From positions 1 to 45,949 of the forward strand of contig JAVKFF010000070.1 in NCBI GenBank assembly GCA_040226215.1: a stretch of 45,949 bases of DNA, in the 5' to 3' direction. This document shows positions 1 to 8,062 of the stretch, one piece after another. How positions within the stretch are numbered: the stretch's first letter is position 1; each line of letters starts with the position of its first letter. The notes below the pieces were generated by a model, which had not been told where the DNA came from, ran no database searches, and was given only the letters and a program-made list of their open reading frames with translations. The translations under genes were made by a program, and so were the position numbers. The DNA is from JAVKFF01 sp040226215 (GTDB lineage Bacteria > Pseudomonadota > Alphaproteobacteria > DSM-16000 > Inquilinaceae).

Positions 1-1
1 G

Positions 2-1132
2 GTCACGCTGGTGGAGAAGGAGGCGGGCGTGGTGATCGACTACCGCGCCTCCACCTTCCACCCGCCGACGCTGGACCTGCTGGAGCAGTCGGGCATCACC
101 GCGGCGCTGGTGCGCATGGGCCTTATCGCCCAGACCATGCAGACGCGCGACCGGCAGACCGGCAAGGTGGCGGAGTTCGACCTCTCGGCGCTGAAGAACG
201 ACACCGGCCACCCCTACCGGCTGCAATGCGAGCAGTTCAAGCTGGTCGACCACGCCTATGGCGAGTTGCGGAAGGCCGACAACGCGACCCTGCATTTCGG
301 CACCGAGATCGTCGATGTCGGCCAGGACGCCGACGGCGTGCATGCAACGATCCGCCGGGACGGGGCGACCGACCGCATCGAGGGGCGCTACCTGATCGCC
401 GCCGATGGCGGGCGCAGCGTGGTGCGCAAGGCGCTTGGCATCGGCTTCGAGGGGCGCACCTATCCTGAGCAGTTTCTGGTCGCCGGCACGCCCTTCGACT
501 TCAAGGCGCACATGCCGGACATCTGCTCGGTCAACTACACCGCCGATCCGGTGGAGTGGTACCTGCTGCTGCAAATCCCCGACATGTGGCGCGTGGTGAC
601 GCCGGTGGATCCGTCGATGCAGCCGGAGGACGCGATCTCCGACCGGCACCTTCAGAAAACCCTCAAGAACCTGCTGCCGCGGGACGAGGACTACGAAATC
701 GTTGTCAAGGCGATCTACCGGGTGCACCAGCGCGTCGCCGACCGCTACCGGTCCGGCCGCATCCTGCTGGCCGGCGATGCGGCGCATCTCAACAATCCGC
801 TTGGCGGTATGGGCCTGAACGGCGGCCTGCACGACGCCATAAGTCTGACGCGCCGGCTTGCCCGCGTGCTGAAGGGCGAGGCGGATGAGTCGATCCTCGA
901 CGATTACGAACGCGAACGCCGGCCCGAGGCGATCAACGCCATCAACGCCATCACCGACCGCAACAAGCGCATGCTGGAGGAGCGCGACCCCGAGATCCGG
1001 CGGGAACGGCTCGACCGGATCCGGCGCACCGCGGCGGACCCGAAGCGCGCCTACGAATACATGCTGGAAGCCTCGATGATCACCTCGCTGCGCCGCTCGG
1101 GCCTGATCGGCGGGGCGCGCTCGGCGGCTTGA
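2..1132 (+). CDS. FAD-dependent aromatic-ring monooxygenase (5' truncated)
   Basis: This is a flavin monooxygenase of the UbiH/MhpA/PHBH group, which normally hydroxylates an aromatic or pyridine ring using NAD(P)H and O2. The reading frame is already open at the first base, and the visible protein begins VTLVEKEAG, the end of the N-terminal FAD-binding beta-alpha-beta unit. About 25-30 residues carrying GxGxxG therefore lie outside the window. The family DG motif is seen as AADGGRSVVRKALG, and the second FAD motif as LLAGDAAHLNNPLGGMGLNGG. The C-terminal part is charged and ends in a normal TGA. A dienelactone hydrolase-like gene follows 62 bp later on the same strand, which fits ring hydroxylation followed by hydrolysis. 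The substrate cannot be read from the sequence. A 6-hydroxynicotinate 3-monooxygenase-like role would fit the NicX-like gene 12 kb away but is only a guess. Confidence 0.85.
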   Translation, partial: VTLVEKEAGVVIDYRASTFHPPTLDLLEQSGITAALVRMGLIAQTMQTRDRQTGKVAEFDLSALKNDTGHPYRLQCEQFKLVDHAYGELRKADNATLHFGTEIVDVGQDADGVHATIRRDGATDRIEGRYLIAADGGRSVVRKALGIGFEGRTYPEQFLVAGTPFDFKAHMPDICSVNYTADPVEWYLLLQIPDMWRVVTPVDPSMQPEDAISDRHLQKTLKNLLPRDEDYEIVVKAIYRVHQRVADRYRSGRILLAGDAAHLNNPLGGMGLNGGLHDAISLTRRLARVLKGEADESILDDYERERRPEAINAINAITDRNKRMLEERDPEIRRERLDRIRRTAADPKRAYEYMLEASMITSLRRSGLIGGARSAA

Positions 1133-1194
1133 CGGCAGCGGGTCGTGATCGCGATACACACTCTCCTGGAAGTACCCCGACCGGACGGAGCACC

Positions 1195-1896
1195 ATGGGA
1201 CGCATGCTAGACCTCATCGCCGCCGACGGCTTCCGCCCCTCGGCCTACCGCGCCGACCCCGCGACGACGCCGAAGGGCGCGGTCGTGGTGTTGCAGGAAA
1301 TTTTCGGCGTGAACGGGCATATCCGCGCGGTCTGCGACCGGCTGGCTGGAGAGGGATATGTCGCCGTGGCGCCGGCGCTGTTCGACCGGCAGGTGCGCGG
1401 CTTCGAGAGCGGCTATTCCGAGGCCGAGGTGGCCGAGGCCAGGAAGTTCCTGGGCACGATCGACTGGGACGCCATGCTGGCGGACACGGAGGCGGCCCGC
1501 GTCGAGGCGGCCGGCGTCAAGGTGGCCGGGACGGAGAGCGCCGAGAAGGGTCTTCCCGCCGCCGTGATGGGCTTCTGCCTGGGCGGCTCGATCGCCTTCC
1601 TGGCGGCCACGCGGCAGGACGGTTTCGCCGCCAGCATCTGCTATTATGGCGGCCGCATCGCCGGCTTCGCCGACGAGGTGCCGCGCTGCCCGACGCAGAT
1701 GCATTTCGGCGCCACCGATCACTCCATCCCGATGGCCGATGTGGAGACGGTGCAGGCCAAGCGGCCGGATTGCGACATCCATGTCTACGACGCCGGCCAC
1801 GGCTTCAATTGCGACGAGCGGGGCAGCTACGACGCCGGGAGCGCGGCGCTCGCCTGGCAACGCTCGATGGCGTGGCTCGACGAGCACCTGCGCTGA
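1195..1896 (+). CDS. Dienelactone hydrolase family protein
   Basis: This 233-residue alpha/beta hydrolase is the usual length for dienelactone hydrolases (carboxymethylenebutenolidase). Those enzymes open lactones formed after aromatic ring cleavage, using a Cys-Asp-His triad. All three elements are visible: the nucleophile in GFCLGGS, the acid in FGATDHSIP and the histidine in DAGHGFNCD, followed by the typical C-terminal RSYD-like stretch. The ATG at 1195 was chosen because GGACGGAG sits a few bases upstream and the family N-terminus (ADGFRPSAYRA) follows directly. An in-frame start further upstream would only add non-conserved sequence. The gene lies 62 bp after the flavin monooxygenase and is probably co-transcribed with it. 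It ends 9 bp from the convergent MetE-like gene. Many family members act on esters other than dienelactone, so the substrate is open. Confidence 0.88.
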   Translation: MGRMLDLIAADGFRPSAYRADPATTPKGAVVVLQEIFGVNGHIRAVCDRLAGEGYVAVAPALFDRQVRGFESGYSEAEVAEARKFLGTIDWDAMLADTEAARVEAAGVKVAGTESAEKGLPAAVMGFCLGGSIAFLAATRQDGFAASICYYGGRIAGFADEVPRCPTQMHFGATDHSIPMADVETVQAKRPDCDIHVYDAGHGFNCDERGSYDAGSAALAWQRSMAWLDEHLR

Positions 1897-1905
1897 CGGA
1901 CCGGC

Positions 1906-2931
1906 TCAGCCGAGTTCCTCGCGAACGATCCGCGCGCCCTCGACCATCGCCTTCATCTTGCCGAAGGCGACGTCGCGGGGCAGGTATTTCAACCCGCAAT
2001 CGGGCGCGACCACCACCCGGGCGGCGTCGACATGGGGCAGGGCCCGGCGGATGCGCCCGGCCACCGTCTCCGGCGTCTCGACCTCGGGTGTGGAGAGGTC
2101 GAGCACGCCGAGGATGATGGTCTTGTCGGGCAGGCTCTCCAGCACGCTGCAGTCCAGGTTCGACTGGGCGGTCTCGATCGAGACCTGGTCGATGCCGGTG
2201 CTGGCCAGTTCCGGCAGGAAGGAGTAGCCGGACGGCCGCTCGTGGATGATCGCGGCATAGCCGAAGCAGAGGTGCAGGGCCGTCGTGCCCTCGACACCTT
2301 CCAGCGCCCGGTTGACCGCGTCGACGCCGTAGTCGCGCGCCTTCTCGGCCCGCGCCTGCATGTAGGGCTCGTCGAGCTGGACGATGTCGGCGCCGGCGGC
2401 GAACAGGTCCTTTATCTCCTCGTTCACCGCCACCGCGTAGTCCATCGCCATCGCCGCCGGATCGCCGTAGTGGTCGTCCTGGGCCTGCTGGGACATGGTG
2501 AAGGGCCCGGGGATGGTGACCTTGACCAGGCAGTCGGTATTGGCCTTGAGGAACTTCACCGCGTCGACCTCCACCGGCCGCATCCGCCGGACCGGGCCGA
2601 CCACGCGCGGCACCGGGTTGGGGTGGCCGGAGCGGTCGAGCGCGGTGCCGGGATTGTCGAGATCGACGCCCTCCAGCGCATTGGCGAAGCGGTTGGAGTA
2701 GCTCTCCCGGCGCATCTCCCCGTCGGTGACGATGTCGAGGCCGGCGCGCTCCTGGTCGCGGATCGCCAGGAGAGTGGCGTCGTTGCGTGCCTCGTCCAGC
2801 CATTCGGGATCGACCCGCCACAACTCGCGTGCCCGGACCCGCGGCGGGAAGCGCCCGGCCAGGTTCTTGCGGTCGATCAGCCAGTCGGGCTGGGCGTAGG
2901 ACCCGACCAGGGATGTCGGAAAGAGGTGCAT
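1906..2931 (-). CDS. Short MetE-like (cobalamin-independent methionine synthase II) zinc protein
   Basis: This 341-residue protein corresponds to only the C-terminal catalytic half of MetE, the UROD/MetE-like barrel. The zinc-site residues of that fold are present: His220-x-Cys222 in LHLCFG, Glu253 in SIETAQ and Cys312 in PDCGLKYL. Such short proteins occur in catabolic clusters and move methyl or alkyl groups to or from thiols; coenzyme M transferases belong to the same family. A true methionine synthase would need the missing N-terminal half or a partner. The ATG at 2931 has GGGAGA upstream and begins MHLFPTSLVGSY, a typical family start. It lies 37 bp downstream of the TRAP permease on the same strand and is probably in that operon. 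The substrate is unknown. Confidence 0.8.
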   Translation of the reverse strand: MHLFPTSLVGSYAQPDWLIDRKNLAGRFPPRVRARELWRVDPEWLDEARNDATLLAIRDQERAGLDIVTDGEMRRESYSNRFANALEGVDLDNPGTALDRSGHPNPVPRVVGPVRRMRPVEVDAVKFLKANTDCLVKVTIPGPFTMSQQAQDDHYGDPAAMAMDYAVAVNEEIKDLFAAGADIVQLDEPYMQARAEKARDYGVDAVNRALEGVEGTTALHLCFGYAAIIHERPSGYSFLPELASTGIDQVSIETAQSNLDCSVLESLPDKTIILGVLDLSTPEVETPETVAGRIRRALPHVDAARVVVAPDCGLKYLPRDVAFGKMKAMVEGARIVREELG

Positions 2932-2968
2932 GGGTTTCTCCCGGTTGCGGCGGATGCGCGATATCGTT

Positions 2969-4888
2969 TCAGCCGACGGCGCGATCGGGCGCGCCCGGCC
3001 CGGCCGGGCCAGGCCGCGATGCGCGCCAGAGCAGCAGCGCACCGAGCAGGAGGCCGGCGGGATTGGCCACGTACTCGACCCCGATCAGGGTATGGAGAGG
3101 CAGGACCGCGATCAGCCCGGCGGCGATCAGCCCGGCCCGCTCGGCGACGATGAGGGGGCGGGACAGGTGGCCGTAGATGCCGGTGGTGACGAAGACGACG
3201 CCGGCGAAGGCCGAGACGGCGTGCCAGACGATGGTCAGTGGCTCGGCCTGCATCACCAACCCCGGCTCGAAGACGATGACGAAGGGGATGAGGTAGGCGA
3301 CCCAGCCCATGCGGATGGCCCGCCAGCCGGTGCGCCAGGGATCGGCGCCGGCCATGGAGGCGGCGGTGAAGCTGGCCAGCGCCACCGGCGGCGTGATCAT
3401 CGACAGCATGCCGTAATAGAGCAGGAACATGTGCGCCGCGATCGGGTCGAGGCCGGCGCGGGTCATCGCCGGGCCGATCAGGCTGGCAAGCAGCACGTAG
3501 ACGCCGACCGTCGGCATCCCCATGCCAAGGATCACGCTGACGCCGGCCGCCGCGATCAGCAGGATGATCAGGCTGCCCTCGGCCAGGAGGACGAGCTGCT
3601 GGGTCAGCGAGAAGGCGAGGCCGGAGATGTTGAGCGCGCCGATGACGAGACCCGCCGCGGCGGCGATGACGATGATGTCGAGCACGGCGAAGCCGGTGCC
3701 CGGCAGCGTTCCGGCGAGCGTCCTGAGGCCGACCCGCTGTCCGCGATAGCCGCGCAAGGGGCCGAGCACGGCGAGCGAGGCCGAGGCGGCGAGCGCCGCC
3801 AGTTCCGGCCGCCAGTTCAGCCCGAACAGGCCGTAGATCAGGATCACGAAGGGCAGGACGAAATGCCAGCCGTCCAGCAGGACGCGCCAGAAGCGCGGCA
3901 CCTCGACGTCGCGCGGCAGGTAGATCCTCTTCGCCAGCGCCTCGATGTCGACATAGACGAAAAGCGCGAAGTAGTAGAGCAGGGTCGGCAGCACCGCGGC
4001 GGCGACCACCGTGGCGTAGGAGACGCTGAGATATTCGGCCATCAGGAAGGCCGCGGCCCCCATGATCGGCGGCGCGAGCTGGCCGCCGGTCGAGGCCAGT
4101 GCCTCGACCGAGGCCGCCACGTGCGGCGGGTAGCCCGCCCGCTTCATCAAGGGAATGGTGACGACGCCCGAGGAGGCGACGTTGGCGACGGCGCTGCCGG
4201 AGATCGAGCCGAACATGAAGGAGGAGACGACGGCGATCTTGGCCGCGCCGCCTCGGGTGCGTCCGACCAGCGACAGGGCGAGGTCGTTGAAGAACGCACC
4301 GCCCCCCATGCGGGCGAGCAGCTGGCCCATCAGGATGAACGGAATGACGACGATGATGCCGACATTGAGCGGCAGGCCGGTCATCGCGTTGGTGTCGAGG
4401 GCGAGGTAGATCGCCAGCCGGTCCCAGGCGACCGGCCGCGTGGCGAGCGGCCCGGGCAGCAGGTGCCCGACCAGCGCGTAGACCACGAAGAACAGGATGA
4501 CGATGGTGAGGGCGATGCCGGTGGTGCGCCGCACCGCCTCCAGCGTCAGCAGCACCAGGACGACGCCCACCACGAGGCCGTCGAGCGGCTTGTAGACCAG
4601 CTCGGTGAACAACAGCGGGTAGTAGAGCGCCATGTAGCCGCAGGCGGCGATGCCGGCGGCCGCGGCGGCGCGGTCGATCCAGCGCCAGGGGCCGCGAAAC
4701 AGCGGATAGGTCAGATAGACCAGCGCCAGGGTGATGCCGAGGCCGAAGAACAGGTACTGCTCGACGAACAGCGCCCAGTCGAGGCGCCGCGGCAGGTTGG
4801 CCGTGTAGAGAATGGCGGCGCCGATCAGCACTCCGGCCAGTGCCGTGGCGATCGGGCCGCGGCGGCCGGCCGACGGGTCAGCGCTCAT
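2969..4888 (-). CDS. TAXI-TRAP transporter fused permease (4TM/12TM)
   Basis: This 639-residue integral membrane protein combines the small and large TRAP permease units in one chain, as is usual for TAXI-type systems. The N-terminal third contains hydrophobic segments of the DctQ type. The central part carries DctM-type features, including the GQLLARMGGGAFFNDLA, FGSISGSAVANVASSG and GMGMPTVGVYVLLASLIGPA segments. A further hydrophobic tail follows residue 560. It would import a carboxylate-type solute using a sodium or proton gradient, with the binding protein encoded just upstream (72 bp gap). The ATG has GGAGG about 10 bases upstream. The gap to the binding-protein gene contains a run of nine G. 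The ligand is not predictable. Confidence 0.92.
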   Translation of the reverse strand: MSADPSAGRRGPIATALAGVLIGAAILYTANLPRRLDWALFVEQYLFFGLGITLALVYLTYPLFRGPWRWIDRAAAAAGIAACGYMALYYPLLFTELVYKPLDGLVVGVVLVLLTLEAVRRTTGIALTIVILFFVVYALVGHLLPGPLATRPVAWDRLAIYLALDTNAMTGLPLNVGIIVVIPFILMGQLLARMGGGAFFNDLALSLVGRTRGGAAKIAVVSSFMFGSISGSAVANVASSGVVTIPLMKRAGYPPHVAASVEALASTGGQLAPPIMGAAAFLMAEYLSVSYATVVAAAVLPTLLYYFALFVYVDIEALAKRIYLPRDVEVPRFWRVLLDGWHFVLPFVILIYGLFGLNWRPELAALAASASLAVLGPLRGYRGQRVGLRTLAGTLPGTGFAVLDIIVIAAAAGLVIGALNISGLAFSLTQQLVLLAEGSLIILLIAAAGVSVILGMGMPTVGVYVLLASLIGPAMTRAGLDPIAAHMFLLYYGMLSMITPPVALASFTAASMAGADPWRTGWRAIRMGWVAYLIPFVIVFEPGLVMQAEPLTIVWHAVSAFAGVVFVTTGIYGHLSRPLIVAERAGLIAAGLIAVLPLHTLIGVEYVANPAGLLLGALLLWRASRPGPAGPGAPDRAVG

Positions 4889-4926
4889 GCCGATCGTGCC
4901 TCCGAGAGGTCGTCGTGACGCCTCCC

Positions 4927-4935
4927 GGGGGGGGG
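4927..4935. repeat. Homopolymer run of nine G
   Basis: Nine consecutive G (C on the coding strand) lie in the 72-bp gap between the TAXI binding-protein gene and the TRAP permease gene. The run is outside both reading frames. It would sit in the intercistronic mRNA leader of the permease. Confidence 0.85.
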
Positions 4936-4960
4936 TACGGCGACACGACGGTTTACCGGT

Positions 4961-5908
4961 CTACTGCCCCATCTCCTCGAAGGCGGCGAGCGCGCCGTCA
5001 TGGAAGGCGACGTCCGCGTCGCCACGCATGCGCTCCGGATCGAAGCCGCGGAAGGGCCCGAAGGCCTCGATCAGCGCCTGGCGATTTTCGGAAAGGATGC
5101 GCACCACCTCGGCCACCGTCTCGTCGGGCACATGGGCGCCGGCGAGCAGCATGTAGTCGTAGGCCATGGCCGGGATCGGCTCGTCCACGCCGGTCAGGCC
5201 CGGCGCCGGCTCGACCGTGGCGATATAGGCTTCCGGGATGATCGCCTGCATGCGCGCCAGCGCCTCGGGCGAGTCCTCCAGCGGCAGCCAGCGCACGCCG
5301 CCAACGGCGGCATCCACCTCGGTCACCTTGCCGGAGCCCATGGCGAAGAAGGCGGCGTCGGCGGCGCCCGCCGCGAACTGGTCGGCGCCGGCCACCACAT
5401 TGGGCACCATGACCGGGTCGAAGTCCTCCTCGCCGAGTTCGGCGGTGGCAAGCAGGGCGTTCAGCACCCGGTTCAGCGTCACCTGGCTGGTGAAACCGTA
5501 GGTCAGAGACGTGCCCTCGAGGTCGGCTACGCTCTCGATCTCGCTGTCGTCCCGAACGAAGACGCCGACCCGGAACGGGTAGAGGACCGCGACCGCGCGC
5601 AGACTCTCCAGTGCCCGCCCCTCGAACGGCCCGCTGCCGCCGATCGCCTCGCTGGTCTCGATGATGTTGGCGATGCCGAAGTCGAGTTCGCCGCTGTCGA
5701 GCAGCGGCAGGTAGGCGCTGGTGCCGGCCGAGGGCTGGACCAGGGCCTCGACGCCGTTGGCGGCGAGCACGCCGGCGATGGCCGAGCCCATGGAATAGCC
5801 CGAGGTGCCCTGGCCCATGGTGCCGATGCCGAGTTGCTGGGCCGTGGCCGGCACGGCGGCGAAGGCGAGCGCGGAAACGGCCGCGATGGCGGTGGTCTGG
5901 ATCTTCAT
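4961..5908 (-). CDS. TAXI family TRAP solute-binding protein
   Basis: This is a periplasmic receptor of 315 residues. The N-terminus MKIQTTAIAAVSALAFAAV is a Sec signal peptide with probable cleavage after ATAQ. The mature start (LGIGTMGQGTSGYSMGSAIAGVL) is the characteristic TAXI N-terminus, and the segment SGELDFGIANI fits the family. The ATG at 5908 was chosen over an upstream in-frame start because it carries the signal peptide and is preceded by GGGAGG. It forms a pair with the fused TRAP permease downstream on the same strand. An IclR regulator gene lies 183 bp upstream in the same orientation and may control this importer. The ligand is unknown; characterised TAXI proteins bind small acids such as glutamate or 2-oxoglutarate. 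Confidence 0.92.
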   Translation of the reverse strand: MKIQTTAIAAVSALAFAAVPATAQQLGIGTMGQGTSGYSMGSAIAGVLAANGVEALVQPSAGTSAYLPLLDSGELDFGIANIIETSEAIGGSGPFEGRALESLRAVAVLYPFRVGVFVRDDSEIESVADLEGTSLTYGFTSQVTLNRVLNALLATAELGEEDFDPVMVPNVVAGADQFAAGAADAAFFAMGSGKVTEVDAAVGGVRWLPLEDSPEALARMQAIIPEAYIATVEPAPGLTGVDEPIPAMAYDYMLLAGAHVPDETVAEVVRILSENRQALIEAFGPFRGFDPERMRGDADVAFHDGALAAFEEMGQ

Positions 5909-6091
5909 CTGGACTGGTCCTCCCTTTGGTCCCTGTTCTTGGCTCCGCCGATGGCGGTCTCTCACCACCGCCGCCGGCGCCCGGCCTCGCGGGCCGGCAT
6001 TCGTGGGTCGCAGCATAACATCTCGGTCACGGGATGGGGCGACCCGGTGTCCATCCCCCGGTTGCGGTCTCCGACTGGACCCGTTGTCTTC

Positions 6092-6943
6092 TCAAGCCGG
6101 CTGGCCGGCGGCCCGCACGCGGTCCGTCCGGCCGCCGGCTGCCCGCGGCGTGTCCTCGATACCGCCCAGGCTGCGGCTGATCGTGTGGGCGGCCTCGCGC
6201 AGCGACCCGGCCATGGCGCCCTCGGGCCTGGACTCCACCATGGATCGAAGCCCGAGGATGGTGATGGCGGCGAGCAGTTGGCCGTCATGATCGAAGATCG
6301 GCGCGGACAGCGCCGCGAAGCCCTCGTTGACTTCGCTGTCGGAGGAGGCGATGCGGGCCCGGCGGACCGTCTCGCGCACCTCGTCGACCTTGCCGAGGGC
6401 GGCCGGACGCAGGATGCCTTCCTGCCCGGCGATGTCGCGCCATTCCCGCTCGGGCAGGAAGGAAAGGAAGATGCGGCCGGTCGCCGAGGTCAGGAGCGGC
6501 AGCACGAAGCCGACCCGGATGGCGAGCGGCAAGGGCATGGGGCCGTCGATCTTCTGGATGATCGTCGGTCCCTTGTTGCCCCAGATGGAGAGCGACACGG
6601 AAACACCTGTGGTCTCCTGCAGCCACTCCATGTGCTCGCGGGCGACGTCGACGAGGTCGAGCTGGTTGATGGCGGCGACGCCCAGCTGGATCGCGTAGGG
6701 GCCGAGGCTGTAGCGCGTGGTGACCGGATCCTGGATGACCAGACCCAGGCGCGAGAAGCTGACCAGGTAGAGATGCGCCTTGCTCGGCGGCATACCCGCC
6801 TCCTGCGCGATGGTCTTCAGCGGCAGCTTGCGCCCTTCGCGCTCCAGCACCTCGATCAGCTTGAAGCCGACTTCGATGGACTGGATACCGCGCCGGTCGG
6901 CTGCCTTGTCGGCCTTGCTCAACCCGGTGGCCAATGGGATCAT
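6092..6943 (-). CDS. IclR family transcriptional regulator
   Basis: This 283-residue protein has the standard IclR layout. A winged helix-turn-helix occupies roughly residues 20-80 (GIQSIEVGFKLIEVLE, then KTIAQEAGMPPSKAHLYLVSF and YSLGPYAIQLG). An effector domain follows (VSVSLSIWGNKGPTIIQ, SATGRIFLSFLPE and SDSEVNEGFAALSAPIFD). The last 30 residues are low-complexity and rich in Arg and Ala. The gene sits between the ribose-type ABC operon upstream and the TAXI-TRAP genes downstream, all on the minus strand. It could regulate either importer. A TGAAC-GCC-GTTCA palindrome 44 bp upstream of the ATG is a candidate operator. The ribosome-binding site is weak (AAGG almost touching the ATG). Confidence 0.92.
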   Translation of the reverse strand: MIPLATGLSKADKAADRRGIQSIEVGFKLIEVLEREGRKLPLKTIAQEAGMPPSKAHLYLVSFSRLGLVIQDPVTTRYSLGPYAIQLGVAAINQLDLVDVAREHMEWLQETTGVSVSLSIWGNKGPTIIQKIDGPMPLPLAIRVGFVLPLLTSATGRIFLSFLPEREWRDIAGQEGILRPAALGKVDEVRETVRRARIASSDSEVNEGFAALSAPIFDHDGQLLAAITILGLRSMVESRPEGAMAGSLREAAHTISRSLGGIEDTPRAAGGRTDRVRAAGQPA

Positions 6944-6986
6944 CCTTGTCGCCTGCGCCGAAGCAGTCAGGCGATACTACTCATAC

Positions 6987-6999
6987 TGAACGCCGTTCA
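6987..6999. promoter_or_regulatory. Candidate IclR operator (TGAAC-N3-GTTCA palindrome)
   Basis: The inverted repeat TGAAC/GTTCA with a 3-bp centre lies 44 bp upstream of the IclR start, within a locally AT-richer stretch (about 6975-7020). IclR regulators commonly bind short palindromes in their own promoters, so autoregulation is the simplest reading. No second copy was found near the TRAP or ABC genes. Confidence 0.4.
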
Positions 7000-7094
7000 A
7001 CAATATCAAATCCCTTTGCCACGTCCCTCACTCGATGTCACCGACCGGGCAGCGCGGACGGGCCAATGCTGCCAGCCCGCGCTGCCCGGATGGT

Positions 7095-7991
7095 TCAGTC
7101 CACGTTCGTGGCGTCGACCAGCCGGTGGTCGATGAACACTTCCTGATCGGGGATGGTGCCGCCGAAGATCGTGTCCATGGTGTCGACACCCAGCCGTCCC
7201 CAGGCCACCGGGTTGAGCTGGACGGTGAGGCCGAGATCGCCGTTGCGCACCGCGGCGATCGCCGGCGGGACGCCGTTCATGCCGGTGATGACGATGTCCC
7301 CGGACATGCCGACGGCGGCCACCGCCTGCGCCGCACCCAGTGCCAGTTCGTCATTGCCGCCATAGATGCCGTCGACCTCCGGATGGGCGACCAGGATATC
7401 CTCGGCCACGCGCAGGCCTTCCTCGCGGGTCAGCGGCACCTCGGTCTCGAAGACGATGGTGACCGCGTCGTTGGCGTTTACCACCTCGCGGAATCCCTGG
7501 GCCAGGTTTCGGAATGTGGCCGCGCCCGAAGGACCGGCGATCATCGCCACCTCGCCCTCGCCGCCGATCGCCTCGATCAGCCAGTCGGCAATGTCGCGGC
7601 CGATCTGCACCTCGTCCATGGCGACGAACAGGGTCTGGAATTCGGAGGAGGAATGCCGCGCGACGGAGACGATCGGGATGCCGGCCTCGTGCGCCGCCTC
7701 GTAGGCCTGGTTGGTGGCCACCGCGTCGATGGGCGAGATCAGGATGCCGTCGACCTCGCGCGCCACCAGGTCGAGCACGCCGTCGACCTGGGCCACCACG
7801 TCCTCGTCGACGGACACCGTGACCACGTCGTGGCCGAGTTCGGCCGCGCGCTCCTCGATGCCGCGCTGCATGGCGATGTAGAACGGGTTGGTCGTCGAGG
7901 CGAGAGCAACTCCGATGGTCTCGGCACCGGCCGGCGACGAGAGTGCCGCCATGCCGGCGAGCGCGGCGGAAAGGGTCAGCGTGCGTATCAT
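7095..7991 (-). CDS. Ribose/sugar-type ABC transporter substrate-binding protein
   Basis: This 298-residue periplasmic binding protein is of the RbsB-like type I fold. A signal peptide runs from MIRTLTLSAALAGMAALSS to about PAGAE. The mature protein begins TIGVALASTTNPFYIAMQRGIEERAAELG, the typical family start. Hinge and ligand-loop signatures include VDGILISPID, GIPIVSVAR, IYGGNDELALGAAQAV and GMNGVPPAIAAVRNGDLGLTVQ. The ATG at 7991 was chosen because it opens the signal peptide and is preceded by GGAGGTG; the longer frame adds only hydrophilic residues. It is the last gene of an ATPase-permease-binding protein operon on the minus strand. The family takes up ribose, xylose, inositol, autoinducer-2 and other polar compounds, so the ligand is unassigned. 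Confidence 0.92.
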   Translation of the reverse strand: MIRTLTLSAALAGMAALSSPAGAETIGVALASTTNPFYIAMQRGIEERAAELGHDVVTVSVDEDVVAQVDGVLDLVAREVDGILISPIDAVATNQAYEAAHEAGIPIVSVARHSSSEFQTLFVAMDEVQIGRDIADWLIEAIGGEGEVAMIAGPSGAATFRNLAQGFREVVNANDAVTIVFETEVPLTREEGLRVAEDILVAHPEVDGIYGGNDELALGAAQAVAAVGMSGDIVITGMNGVPPAIAAVRNGDLGLTVQLNPVAWGRLGVDTMDTIFGGTIPDQEVFIDHRLVDATNVD

Positions 7992-8004
7992 GATGGTCAC
8001 CTCC

Positions 8005-8030
8005 ACTGTTGACGGGCACTGTTGACGGGT
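8005..8030. repeat. 13-bp tandem direct repeat in the permease/binding-protein gap
   Basis: Two adjacent 13-base units (actgttgacggg plus c or t) differ only in the last base. They lie in the 71-bp gap upstream of the binding-protein gene, just before its ribosome-binding site. This looks like a small local duplication. Confidence 0.75.
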
Positions 8031-8062
8031 CGTTCGGGTTTCGTGCGATGGGCGCGGCCGGC

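Noticed and set aside
2930..4918. A 662-codon open frame on the + strand opposite the TRAP permease gene
   Set aside because: It is a shadow frame caused by GC-rich codon bias; the translation is low-complexity (Asp/Gly/Arg/Gln-rich) and the opposite strand encodes a clear membrane protein.
5000..7135. A 711-codon open frame on the + strand across the TAXI and IclR genes
   Set aside because: It spans two well-supported minus-strand genes and their intergenic regions and has no recognisable domain.
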